NCBI RefSeq assembly: GCF_042453785.1 | Contig: NC_091664.1 | Location: forward strand, 30,490,501-30,554,500 | Source of the DNA: Malus domestica | Taxonomy: Eukaryota; Streptophyta; Magnoliopsida; Rosales; Rosaceae | Reading direction: 5' to 3' | Length of the DNA: 64,000 bases | In this document: one piece after another, positions 47,607 through 57,709 of the stretch | Layout: each line of letters begins with the position of its first letter | How positions within the stretch are numbered: the stretch's first letter is position 1 | Translations under genes and position numbers: made by a program | The notes under the pieces: generated by a model | Database searches by the model: none | The model's input: only the letters and a program-made list of their open reading frames with translations | What the model was told of the DNA's origin: nothing

Positions 47607-50600
47607 ATGGGAAGCGAAGGAAGCCACAACACACAGAATGACACCCCCTTTGCACATAGTGCGAAACAACGAAAGAAGGAAGGAAAACGAGTTCTTCTTC
47701 AAGCTAAAGTCGATGAGTTGGAAGCTCAGAACAACAAGATAGCAATAAGGAATGAGGTCCTCCAGGAGCAATATGAGAAGCTCTTCGAGACACTCCACGA
47801 AGCTAGGCAAGCTCAGACACGCGAGCTTGTTGCCCCCGTGGAAGTCAACCATCAACTGGGTGCCCTCCAACATGGAGGGTCACATGCATTCGACATAGAT
47901 ATCCCTGATAGGGAACAGATTACCCCTCGACTTGATAATCAACATGAGGCTTCTCTTAACCCAGTTGCTTCGACCCGAACCATGAGAAGTGGAGGGAGAC
48001 ACCTCTTTACTGAAGGGGCAGAAGGATCGAAAGCCGTCTTTCGCGATTGTCGGGATTTCCTGAAGCAACGTCGAGAGAATTCCATCCATATAAGCTCAAA
48101 GATTAATGACCCAAGGATTTCTGAGAGACTCGGTCCCCTGCCACGGCCCAAGCCGGCCACCAATTTGGGGAAGGGGCAACAAGTCCCAGAGAGACATGAG
48201 GGTACAGGGGACTCAGAGGTGTTCCGACAGACATACCCTGGAAGCCAGTACAGCGAGTCCAGGGAAAAATCACATGCCCTTGATCAAACCTTCCTAATTC
48301 CAAGAGGAGATGGAGATTTACGAAAGAAAGCTCCAGTGACACATAACTCCGCTCAGGACCCCCTTGTCCTACAACTTCTTGAGGAAGTAAACAAGTTGAA
48401 GGCTGAACGTCAGGCTGAAATACCTGACTGGAACCAACCCAGGCCTGGCCCTCTTACAAGGAGGATCCTCAACACCCCCCTTCAAGCAAAGACAAAGCAA
48501 AAGCTTGGCTTGCAACTTTATACTGGAAAAGAGGACCCGATTGAGCACCTTAACCTCTTTGAGTCCACCATGGCATACCGGATGCACACCGACGAAGAGC
48601 GATGTCTTCTCTTCCCCTCCACCCTCTCTGGTGGAGCTCTAAATTGGTATTGTCGTCTTACACCTGAGACGGTAGACTCATTTGAGGAATTGAGGAAACT
48701 ATTTGTTTCCCAACACATTTTCCAAACCGATCGCTTGCACTCTGCAGATGACTTGTACACTATCCGCCAGAAGCCAGACGAGTCATTACGTATGTATGCT
48801 GGCCGCTTCAGCCATGAATACTCCCGGTGTGCCGAGGCAGATGACAAGACTGCCCTCAAAGCCTTCACGGCAGGCCTACGTGATTGTTTCTTTAAATACA
48901 TGATCAATGCCAATACTTGGAAGACTTACTCTGAGGTGATGGCGCAGGCTTATAACCATGCCTCCGCCGAGGCAAAGACATATCAGGGGAAACCCCCTAC
49001 AACCATCCTTTATCAACAAGTGGGAGGTGGAAGCCAGACTCACCTAAATGAGAAGACCTCGACTTCCCAAACAGCAGTGGCACCTCCCCATGCCTTGCAT
49101 AATGCTTCACCGAATCAACAGACATATCAATTTCAAGGCAAGAGGAAGGATTTCCATCCTCACCACTCTCCTTTCAGTAAAAAGAGTAAGGGACACTATC
49201 CCGATAACCAAGGGTATCGCCACAATAACGCTCGCCCCCAGGCAGTCAATGTAGTGGGTCAAACCCGCGTCAAGATACCCCCTACCCCAAGGTATGAGAC
49301 ATACACGCCCTTGAATGCCACATGCGCGGCCATTTACCCCAGCATAGCTCACCTGATACCAAAACCAAAGCCGAGGCACCCAGATTACACGCCCCCGAAT
49401 AACGCGGGCACGTTTTGTTGCTACCATGAGCATAACGGCCATGATAGCGAGAAATGTATCATCCTCCGTGATCGTATTGAAGCTTTGGCACGAGAAGGAA
49501 AAATTGATCAATTCCTTCTTCACCCTCAAAGGGATAACTGTAACCAACGCCAGGTGAATGTCATATATTCCATAAGCGGCGGCACACCCATATCTGAATC
49601 TTCCAATAGGGCCATGAAAAACAGTGAACGAAGTCTGAGGACTGGTCACCAAGTGTTTCACGTGGAAGACATCAGGGGAGGGAAGTATCAAAAACCTAAC
49701 TGGGATCCGATATGTTTCTACCCTGAGGAAGAAAGAGGCATCATCTACCCTCATAACGACCCATTGATCGTGGAGGCTCACATAGCCAACTTTGATGTTC
49801 GACGAATCCTCGTAGACACAGGGGCTTCGGTCAATATCATGTTTGCCGAAGCTTTCAGGGCGCTCAGTGTAGCTGAACACTTGCTCGATCGCTCGATTTC
49901 TCCTCTGATAAGCTTCTCCGGTGATATCGTGCAACCCTTAGGGAGCATACATTTACCCTTTACTATTGGTACAGGCCCTTACACGGCTACCATTACCACT
50001 AACTTCCTAGTGGTTGACTGCCCAACGGCATACAATGTCATCTTTGGGCGCACAGGCATCAATGATCTCAAGGCTATGGTATCCACGCATATGCTGTTGA
50101 TGAAATTTCCAACCCCCCATGGCAACGGCTACATCAAAGGAGATCAGCTTAGTGCACGATCATGTTACAACACTTCAGTTAAGCAACAACACTTGCCCGG
50201 ACCCAAGGAAACCCTGTCTGTACATGACCAAGTCACAAAGACCAGCCTAGATGAAGCGAACTTGGATCTTCCTGATAGCAACAATCAACCCGATGATCCT
50301 CGAGATGACTCTTTCACCCAGCAAGCCCAACCTGCTGAAGAGTTGGAGAAGGTACCTATCTCAAGAGATTATCCAGATCGCATGGTGAAGATTGGCACCA
50401 CATTGTCACCACCCCTTCGGTTAGCATTGATATCTTTTTTGAAAGAGAACACTGAAGTATTCGCCTGGTCATACGAGGACATGCCAGGCATCTCTCCCGA
50501 TGTCATCTGTCATCGTTTGAGTATTGACCCCAAGATCAAGCCGGTGAGACAGAAGCGAAGATCTTATGACGCTGAACGATACGAGGCAATGAAAGCAGAA

Positions 50601-53600
50601 GTTGAAAAACTCAAAGGCATAGGCTTTATCCGCGAAGTCAATTACCCGACATGGGTAGCAAATGTGGTCCTTGTTAAGAAAAATCCGACCAAAGAAAGTC
50701 TTTTGCTTCAAAAGGTCTTGTGGAGAATGTGTGTTGACTACACCGACCTAAACAAAGGGTGTCCGAAAGATAGCTTCCCTCTTCCTCTTATTGACAGACT
50801 TATAGACTCTACGGCCGGGTGTGAACTCCTGAGCTTCATGGATGCTTACTCAGGATACAACCAAATCCTCATGAACCCTTCGGATCAAGAACACACAGCC
50901 TTCACTACCGACAGAGGACTATACTGCTATAAAGTCATGCCTTTCGGCCTAAAGAATGCAGGAGCGACTTATCAGAGACTAGTCAACTCAATGTTCGCCG
51001 AGCAGATTGGGAAGAGCATGGAAGTTTACGTTGATGATATGTTAGTCAAGAGCAAACATGCTGACCAACACATCACCAACCTATCTGAAACTTTCACCAT
51101 TTTGAAGAGGTATCGAATGAGGTTAAACCCCAACAAATGTGCCTTCGGCGTAGGCTCTGGCAAATTCTTAGGTTTCATGATTAGCCAACGAGGCATTGAA
51201 GCTAATCCCGAGAAGATCAAAGCAATCCTCGACATGAAGGAACCGGTAACTTCAAAAGACATCCAGAGCCTTACTGGCAAGGTGGCAGCCTTAACCAGGT
51301 TCATTTCTAAGGCCACAGACAAATGTGCTCCCTTTTTTAAAGCACTTAAGGGAAGTAGGAAGTACATTACATGGACTGATGAATGTGCCGAGGCATTCAA
51401 AAACCTCAAGGAGTACATGAGTAAAGCCCCTCTACTCTCCAAGCCCGAGGTAGGAGACATTCTCATTATCTACCTATCGGTATCAGCTTCAGCCGTAAGT
51501 TCCGTTCTCATTCGAAAGGATGGGAATATTGAGCGACCTGTCTACTACGCTAGCAAAGCCCTACAAGATGCGGAGACACGATACTCCAACATTGAGAAAT
51601 TAGCTCTAGCATTGGTCATGTCTGCTCGGAAACTTCGCCCTTATTTCCAAGCACACGCCATCATCGTGCTTACCAATCACCCTCTTCGACAGATACTCCA
51701 GAGTCCTGACACGTCTGGGCGAATGATCAAATGGGCGATAGCATTGGGTGAGTTTGACATCTCCTACCAACCAAAACCAGCCGAAAAAGGTCAAGCAGTA
51801 GCAGATTTCATTGCCGACTTCACATATCCGGTTGACATTGCTTCTACACCTGAAGCAGTGGCTTCATTACCCCCGGAAGCTCAGAAGGTAGAATCAACGA
51901 CCTCAGCTTGGAGTCTGTATGTTGATGGCTCATCCAACCAACAGGGCTGTGGAGCGGGACTAGTCTTGACTACGCCCGACAAGGTAGCAATGGAGTATGC
52001 TCTTCGTTTCAAATTCAAGGCATCAAACAATGAGGCCGAGTATGAAGCCCTTCTGGCAGGATTACGTTTGGCCAAACACCTCGGGGTTAAACAAATTGAT
52101 ATTTTCAGTGACTCCCAATTAGTGGTCAACCAGGTTACCAACAACTTTGATGCTAAGGACAGCTCCATGGCAGCATATCTTGCGCAAACACAACTTTTGC
52201 TCAAGCACTTCCACTACCATATCACCCAAGTTCCTCGAGCGGCAAACAGTCATGCAGACGCCCTGGCTCGCCTCGCCTCAGCTGTGGAAGACAAGATTGG
52301 AAGAAAAATTCATGTCGAACTGTTAGCAACACCAAGCACCATGGCCGCAGAAGTATGCAACTTACAACAGGGGGATAGTTGGATCACCCCGATCTATAAT
52401 TTCCTTGCTCATGGCACCCTCCCAAATGATAAAGTCCAGGCTAAGCAAATTCGATACAAGTCTACCCGCTACCTGATCATCAATGATCAACTCTATAAGC
52501 GAGGTTTTAGCCTGCCATACTTAAGGTGTCTTACGCCTGCCGAGGCGGAAATCGTCCTTCGGGAAATACATGAGGGAGTCTGTGGAGATCATGCTGGATC
52601 TCGGTCCCTAGCACACAAGACTTTTCGCCAAGGATATTACTGGCCAACACTCCACCAGGATGCCATCAAAGTATCCCGCTCATGTGACAAATGTCAACGA
52701 TATGCAACTATTCCTCATTCCCCTCCAGAGCCTCTTACTCCTATGATCAGCCCTTGGCCCTTCGCCCAGTGGGGACTTGATTTGATCGGCCCAATGCCGG
52801 CAGGGAAGGGCAAAGTCTGTTACGCAGTCGTTGCAGTGGACTACTTCACAAAGTGGGCCGAAGTAGAACCCTTGGCAACCATTACTGAGGCAAAGATAGA
52901 AGACTTTGTGTGGAAGAACATCCTTTGTAGATTCGGCATTCCCAATGCGATAGTCACTGACAATGGGCGACAGTTTGACAACAAGAAGTTCAGGTTGTTC
53001 TGCTCTAAGTTCAACATCAACTTATGCTTTGCCTCTCCAGCTCATCCCCAGTCTAATGGACAAGTTGAAGCCATCAACAAAATAATCAAGCGCACTTTGA
53101 AAACCAGCTTGGACAAAGCTAAAGGCTGTTGGCCAGAATTTGTACCCCAAGTTCTTTGGTCATATCGCACTTCATATCGGACTTCAACAGGAGAAACTCC
53201 ATTCTCACTTGCCTTTGGCACAGAGGCGGTTGTCCCTGTTGAGCTCGAGCAAGCAACATTCCGAGTCCAGAACTACATTCAAAGTGAAAATGACAAACAA
53301 CTCACCCTCAACTTGGATTTAGTCGAGGAACACAGAAACCAAGCTCACTTGAGGAATGTCGCCTACAAGCAGCGCATCTCTAACTATTATGACTCTAGGG
53401 TCAAGCTTCGTTCTTTCAAAATAGGAGACTGGGTCTTAAAGAAAAGATTACTCTGCGACAGAGTCCCGAGTGAAGGCACACTTAGTCCAAACTGGGATGG
53501 ACCGTATGAAGTCATTGGCATCAGTCGCCCTGGCTCTTACACACTTAGAAGCTCCGATGGCAAGACCCTTGGCCATCCATGGAACGCTGATCACTTGAAG

Positions 53601-53615
53601 TACTACTACAAATAG
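47607..53615 (+). CDS. Tat-type Gypsy gag-pol polyprotein
   Basis: One 2003-residue open frame starting MGSEGSHNTQND (the frame also runs upstream into the LTR). Order: coiled-coil and Gag core (LSGGALNWYCRL, LRMYAGRFSHEYSRCAE), an aspartic protease (ILVDTGASVNIMF), a reverse transcriptase (MCVDYTDLNKGCPKDSFPLP, VYVDDMLVKS), its own RNase H, a second archaeal-type RNase H (LYVDGSSNQQGCGAGLVL), an integrase H2C2 finger and catalytic core (WGLDLIGPMPAGKG, IVTDNGRQFD). The CVDYTDLNK phrase and double RNase H are Tat-lineage marks. The frame itself looks whole. Confidence 0.93.
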   Translation: MGSEGSHNTQNDTPFAHSAKQRKKEGKRVLLQAKVDELEAQNNKIAIRNEVLQEQYEKLFETLHEARQAQTRELVAPVEVNHQLGALQHGGSHAFDIDIPDREQITPRLDNQHEASLNPVASTRTMRSGGRHLFTEGAEGSKAVFRDCRDFLKQRRENSIHISSKINDPRISERLGPLPRPKPATNLGKGQQVPERHEGTGDSEVFRQTYPGSQYSESREKSHALDQTFLIPRGDGDLRKKAPVTHNSAQDPLVLQLLEEVNKLKAERQAEIPDWNQPRPGPLTRRILNTPLQAKTKQKLGLQLYTGKEDPIEHLNLFESTMAYRMHTDEERCLLFPSTLSGGALNWYCRLTPETVDSFEELRKLFVSQHIFQTDRLHSADDLYTIRQKPDESLRMYAGRFSHEYSRCAEADDKTALKAFTAGLRDCFFKYMINANTWKTYSEVMAQAYNHASAEAKTYQGKPPTTILYQQVGGGSQTHLNEKTSTSQTAVAPPHALHNASPNQQTYQFQGKRKDFHPHHSPFSKKSKGHYPDNQGYRHNNARPQAVNVVGQTRVKIPPTPRYETYTPLNATCAAIYPSIAHLIPKPKPRHPDYTPPNNAGTFCCYHEHNGHDSEKCIILRDRIEALAREGKIDQFLLHPQRDNCNQRQVNVIYSISGGTPISESSNRAMKNSERSLRTGHQVFHVEDIRGGKYQKPNWDPICFYPEEERGIIYPHNDPLIVEAHIANFDVRRILVDTGASVNIMFAEAFRALSVAEHLLDRSISPLISFSGDIVQPLGSIHLPFTIGTGPYTATITTNFLVVDCPTAYNVIFGRTGINDLKAMVSTHMLLMKFPTPHGNGYIKGDQLSARSCYNTSVKQQHLPGPKETLSVHDQVTKTSLDEANLDLPDSNNQPDDPRDDSFTQQAQPAEELEKVPISRDYPDRMVKIGTTLSPPLRLALISFLKENTEVFAWSYEDMPGISPDVICHRLSIDPKIKPVRQKRRSYDAERYEAMKAEVEKLKGIGFIREVNYPTWVANVVLVKKNPTKESLLLQKVLWRMCVDYTDLNKGCPKDSFPLPLIDRLIDSTAGCELLSFMDAYSGYNQILMNPSDQEHTAFTTDRGLYCYKVMPFGLKNAGATYQRLVNSMFAEQIGKSMEVYVDDMLVKSKHADQHITNLSETFTILKRYRMRLNPNKCAFGVGSGKFLGFMISQRGIEANPEKIKAILDMKEPVTSKDIQSLTGKVAALTRFISKATDKCAPFFKALKGSRKYITWTDECAEAFKNLKEYMSKAPLLSKPEVGDILIIYLSVSASAVSSVLIRKDGNIERPVYYASKALQDAETRYSNIEKLALALVMSARKLRPYFQAHAIIVLTNHPLRQILQSPDTSGRMIKWAIALGEFDISYQPKPAEKGQAVADFIADFTYPVDIASTPEAVASLPPEAQKVESTTSAWSLYVDGSSNQQGCGAGLVLTTPDKVAMEYALRFKFKASNNEAEYEALLAGLRLAKHLGVKQIDIFSDSQLVVNQVTNNFDAKDSSMAAYLAQTQLLLKHFHYHITQVPRAANSHADALARLASAVEDKIGRKIHVELLATPSTMAAEVCNLQQGDSWITPIYNFLAHGTLPNDKVQAKQIRYKSTRYLIINDQLYKRGFSLPYLRCLTPAEAEIVLREIHEGVCGDHAGSRSLAHKTFRQGYYWPTLHQDAIKVSRSCDKCQRYATIPHSPPEPLTPMISPWPFAQWGLDLIGPMPAGKGKVCYAVVAVDYFTKWAEVEPLATITEAKIEDFVWKNILCRFGIPNAIVTDNGRQFDNKKFRLFCSKFNINLCFASPAHPQSNGQVEAINKIIKRTLKTSLDKAKGCWPEFVPQVLWSYRTSYRTSTGETPFSLAFGTEAVVPVELEQATFRVQNYIQSENDKQLTLNLDLVEEHRNQAHLRNVAYKQRISNYYDSRVKLRSFKIGDWVLKKRLLCDRVPSEGTLSPNWDGPYEVIGISRPGSYTLRSSDGKTLGHPWNADHLKYYYK

Positions 53616-54016
53616 ACTCACGATGTACAAGTGTTGAGCTATAGCCGTTCGGCATCCTATGTAATGAAGGCCATTTGGCAATGAATTCAATAAAGAGGTA
53701 ATTTAGCCAACTCAGCCCTCACTCTTTTACATTCCTAGCAAGGGAACACTCAAGTGTTGAAACCTCAAAGCAGATATATCCAACACGAAACAAAATCTAA
53801 GTATGTGTCGACAAGACTATACAAAGAAAGGAACAACCAAACAATGGCTTATATCCAAACAATAGATCTATTCATACATAGCCAAACATGCATTAATAAT
53901 AGTGCAAACACTCATAAACACCTTAAATCCAAAACTCTCAAGCTTATAACATGGGCACATGTTATACACACATCAGACTACTACATCCAGAATACATGCA
54001 GATAGTAAAGACACTG
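53616..54016. other. Spacer between pol and the antisense block
   Basis: Non-coding DNA inside the Gypsy element. It carries AATAAA-like signals shortly after the pol stop. No open frame of note was seen. Confidence 0.5.
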
Positions 54017-55941
54017 CTATTCATTCTCATCTGAAGCCGAACCCCTGGCAGTATCATTCCGCGTCCTACCATCATCCTCTGCATCCCCAAGATCCTCTTC
54101 ACCATGCTGAGTCTGTGCATCAGCACTACCTTCATTATCAGACTCATCTTCGCTGCTAGGATCAACAGCAAGGACAAATGTCTCGCCCTTTCGATGATGC
54201 TCATCTATATCTTCGTGGTATTTTCGAAGAATGCTCCCATCATCATAACGATCAAGGACGGCCATCCATTTCCTTTTTTCAAAGCGAGCTTCTTGAGCAC
54301 AGTAGGGTTTAATAGCAAGATGAAAGGTCGAAGAACTTAAGTATTCTTGCACAGCAGCCTCCCTTTCAGTTGGAATGCTCTTCTCCAGTTCAGAAATCTC
54401 AACTAAGGCACCATCCAATTCTCCCTTAACCTTGGATACTTCCAAGGTAGCCACCTCCAACTGTTTTTTAGTTGCCTCAAACAATTTCTTAAGCCTTAGG
54501 TTCTCACCATTTCGCCTTTTCAAGCTCTCCATGGTTTCATCCTTCAGTTGGAGAGCCTGAGTCAAAAGTCCCTTATTCCTTCGGGCCTCGTCCACAAGCT
54601 GCTTATTCTCCTTCAGTTTTGCCTTGTACCGCTCAACCTCTTGCAGTCTGTCGTGATACTCGGCCATGACCTGCATGGCAAAACGATCATCACTACCTAA
54701 ATAATGATAATAAAGAGGAAAAAGTAAGGAAATGACAAAGTAACACTCACATATGAAGACAGCTTCAACATCCGGTCGCAATCCGATTCATCCTTAGCTA
54801 AGGGCTCTCCGAGCTCATCGAAGGCGAATCGACGCCCTGCCAAGCAATTGTTGATATCCCCAAAATCCTTTGGCCGCGTGGCAACCCTCAAGTCCTTCCA
54901 CGGGACACTGCCAGCTCTTTCCTTGCCTTTCCCCTCATGGCGGGAACCAGGATCACTTTCCTGGACAGTGTGCTCCATAGTAAGAGGATGAGGCAACAGT
55001 CGGCTCCCTTCTCCTACAACTACGGCAGTAGCATCATCAACGGTCTCGACTCCAGTCTTCCTAAAGGCAGGCCCCTTAAGGACCCCATCTTGGGACTTAG
55101 GTCTAACGGATGGTTCCCCTCGGAACTTATGAATTTTCTTATGCGGTAGGATGTCTTCCGAAGGAACTAACACTGGTGCTTTCCTTTTATGGGTGCTAGT
55201 CCCTGTTTTCTTGCTTACCTTCTCCACTGCATAAGGAAAATCAAAATAAGAAATACAACTTTCCAAATAAAGTAAGAAATTGAGCTAAGTTTACATGAAG
55301 GATACAACTTACTCGATCGTCCCTGGCTCTCGGAAACTAAGGGTTGAAAACCGTACCGACGAAATAAGGGTCGTAGCTTGCTTAAGTGTCTATCCTCTTT
55401 GGGCACCCTCAACACCTTCTCTATGTCAGATAGCTCCTGCCCAAACAGTTGGATGGTGCCCCGCGTCACTACATGAAGCAAAGTGTTAGAAGCAAGAAAA
55501 GACCACAACAAATAGCAAATAGTACGAACGGTTGATACGTTACAACCTACAGTCTGGAAGTGAGTAAGCACACGTCGCTCAGGCGTGACACCCTTATCAT
55601 ACTCCCAATCATTATACAGAAAGCACCAACGGTTTTTCCATGTGTAGTATGCCTTTTTCTTACCATACACAATACGCTCTCTCTCACTCCGACATGCACA
55701 CTCGGCATAACCAGTGCATGATTTTGCTGGGCGCATCTTGTAACAGTAACGCCACTGATGGAAGGAAGGCTCACACAACCCACACTCCATCCAAATGATA
55801 TAAAATCCAATCAAAGTATCCCAGAAACCAGGATTGAGTTGCCCAGGTGCATATCCGATCAAAGATAACATCTTTTGCAACCACAGATGTAAAGGTAGTG
55901 CTCCCCAAATTGGTGGCCGGCTTGGGCCGTGGCAGGGGACC
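54017..55941 (-). CDS. Antisense additional ORF block of the Tat element
   Basis: Minus-strand coding segments lie at about 55315-55910, 54740-55235 and 54017-54700, separated by apparent introns. The first contains WNPGFWDTLIG-like and RHLSKLRPLFRRYGF phrases typical of plant-transposon proteins of this class. The second is basic (THKRKAPVLVPSED). The last is a long coiled coil (ERYKAKLKENKQLVDEARRN) with an acidic tail. An antisense spliced ORF 3' of pol is known in Tat relatives; its role is unknown. Its upstream end runs into the rearranged right edge, so the block is probably incomplete. Confidence 0.65.
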
Positions 55942-56045
55942 ATCATAAACTCAGTATATTATCTGATTCAAACCAATTAACTAGGATAAGTGTCAGGGGA
56001 CCCCTATTGGTAATGTCAAGCCAATTAACTAGGATAAGTGTCATA
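55903..56045. repeat. Patchwork junction at the right edge of the Gypsy element
   Basis: Three kinds of copied sequence lie side by side. A 39-bp stretch at 55903-55941 is the exact reverse complement of 48132-48170 in gag. GGGACCATCATAAACTCA near 55937 recurs at about 56079. A 36-bp stretch at 56006-56041 repeats 46950-46985 at the left boundary of the element, and its CCAATTAACTAGGATAAGTG core appears again just before it. This looks like filler DNA. Confidence 0.8.
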
Positions 56046-56130
56046 GCCCATATTTCTAAAAGATGCAACTTTATGGGACCATCATAAACTCAATCTCAAA
56101 TATATATTGTCTCATTCAAAAAAACTTTAG

Positions 56131-56965
56131 GACTCGTTTGATGGGTTGTATGAGATTGGTTCTTAAGAATAAGATTTAATTGGCAACGATTAGTTAGGAA
56201 TGACTTGCAATATGTGTATATGAATAGGTTAGATAATCCACACATTCACTATATTATCTGATTTACCCGACCACCATAACGGATGTGTCTACCCCTTTAT
56301 ATAGGCATTTCCTTCTTGAGGTCTCCTAAACTGCCACTTGTACTAGCTTACTGACAACTTTCCACCTATTCGGACAGACCTTCATCGACGAAGATGTTTT
56401 AGCAATCAGATGGCGCGTCTTTTAAGGTTTAGGTGGTCCGATTGTCTTGCTCAAACCTCGGTTACTATGCATGTCGTCGTACAGTTGAGTAGTTATGTGC
56501 TTGGAGACTTATGCCATAAAGCTGTCAGCTCGTTCACATATTCACTTGGTTGGGTAGTTTTTCGTCTCAGTTGAACTAAGTACTCAGGTTGGTCCTCTTA
56601 TAACCCATTGGGCCTTGTGATTATTGGTCTTTCCTTGGGCTTATGTCGTTGCATAGACCTAATGGGCCTAGCGTTAGCAGGATTCATAACCATCATGTTT
56701 TGGTCATGTCTATCTCACATTTTGATACAACAAACAATGGACTGGACTCAAGTTTATTTTAAGGGAACTTTAACGAAAAGCACCTGGTACTGTTCGCTTT
56801 AACGAAAAACCACATTTTTACACTAAAAAGTCAATCCTGGTACTATTCACTTTATCCTTTATTTTGTCCTTATCATTAAAACTCAAAGTTTTCAAGCCAT
56901 TTTCATTAGTTTTCCTTTATTTTAATTGGTCACAACCTATCCCAACCAACCCACCAAATATGCTA
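56131..56965. mobile_element. Larger MITE-like element carrying a nested MITE
   Basis: The left end GGACTCGTTTGATGGGTTG pairs with TAATAGCATATTTGGTGGGTTG at the right in reverse complement. Internal phrases (TTGGCAACGATTAGTTAGGA, TCACATTTTGATACAACAAA) are shared with the smaller adjacent element, so the two are related. A different MITE sits inside at 56760-56920. No coding sequence was recognised in 56280-56650. Confidence 0.6.
56760..56920. mobile_element. hAT-like MITE (GGGAACTTTAACG family), nested
   Basis: The ends are AGGGAACTTTAACGAAAAGC at the left and AGGAAAACTAATGAAAATGG at the right in reverse complement. An 8-bp direct repeat TTATTTTA flanks it, as hAT elements leave. The interior reads CCTGGTACTATTCACTTTAT and GTTAAAACTCAAAG-like sequence, a very common Maleae repeat as I remember it. 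It is intact-looking and younger than its host element. Confidence 0.75.
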
Positions 56966-57167
56966 TTAGGGCCCGTTTGGTTTGCCTGATTGGATTAAAC
57001 TTTAGGGATAAGATTGAATTGGCAGGGATTGGTTATGCATGACTTGTAACCCATGTATACGAGTCTTGTCTACCTCACATTTTAGCACAACAAACAGCAA
57101 ATTGGATTAGAGTTCATTTTAAATGGTTACAACCTATCCTAACTGGCCTACCAAATAGGCCCTTATG
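56966..57167. mobile_element. MITE with AGGGCCCGTTTGGT termini
   Basis: The left end GGGCCCGTTTGGTTTGCCTG pairs with AAGGGCCTATTTGGTAGGCC at the right in reverse complement. The ends meet the neighbouring element directly. Non-coding; a hAT-like origin is likely from the terminal sequence. Confidence 0.75.
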
Positions 57168-57221
57168 ATTCACTCACCTACCGAATGAGCTCTAATAATT
57201 ATACTAGATAACATCATTTAG

Positions 57222-57275
57222 CTCACTCTCTCATCCTGTTAGTGTAAATAATATCGTTTGTTAAAAAAAAAAATA
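57222..57275 (+). mobile_element. SINE family S1, 3' tail fragment
   Basis: CTCTCTCATCCTGTTAGTGT followed by AATAATATCGTTTGTT and an A-run matches the tail of the copy at 38364-38450. Only the 3' end remains. Confidence 0.6.
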
Positions 57276-57709
57276 CTATACATATTGGTATATTTTATTT
57301 AATTTTTTAGAAGATACATGTATGTTGAAATTGAAAAAAAATAGTTACATTGTTGAAATCCATAAAAATAAACATTTACAATTCAGTAGTTGAAATTGAA
57401 AAGAATCCTATTCAATCTCCCCAATCACAAACGTAAAAGTTGAAGAAAAAAAAAAATTAAAAAGGAGGACGGTTGTTTGTTTGTTTTTCACATCACACCC
57501 TCTATTCCTCTCTAATTCTAAAACGCACCAACAATAATTTTCTCCATCCAAACGACCCAATGTTCTTCCAATTCATCAACTCCAAAATAACTACAAATCT
57601 TAATTTCATTTTAAAAGGGAGATCCAATAAAACCAGTGTCGTTTTTTACCTCATCAACCCCCCCAAGAAATTTGGAAAACGTGAAACGGTGGCGTTTTGT
57701 AACGTTGAC
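57276..57709. other. Spacer containing the C2-domain gene 3' region
   Basis: AT-rich DNA. The right half is likely 3' untranslated sequence of the minus-strand C2-domain gene. No other gene was recognised. Confidence 0.5.

Larger units (their letters stand above)
46983..55941 (+). mobile_element. Ty3/Gypsy retrotransposon, Tat-type, broken (no 3' LTR found)
   Basis: The left end is an LTR opening TGTTG and closing CAACA (46983-47499), followed by the primer-binding-like TGGCGCCGTCTGTGGG. A long gag-pol frame follows, then a spacer and an antisense coding block, a layout known from Tat elements such as Grande. I find no second LTR before the host-like sequence resumes near 56.05 kb. The right edge is rearranged, with short copies of the element interior and the left flank. 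It is broken by at least one major event on the right; age cannot be judged from LTRs. Confidence 0.88.

Noticed and set aside
49107-49934. 275-codon minus-strand open frame
   Set aside because: It lies wholly opposite the gag-pol frame of the Tat element and has no recognisable domain; it is a shadow of that frame.
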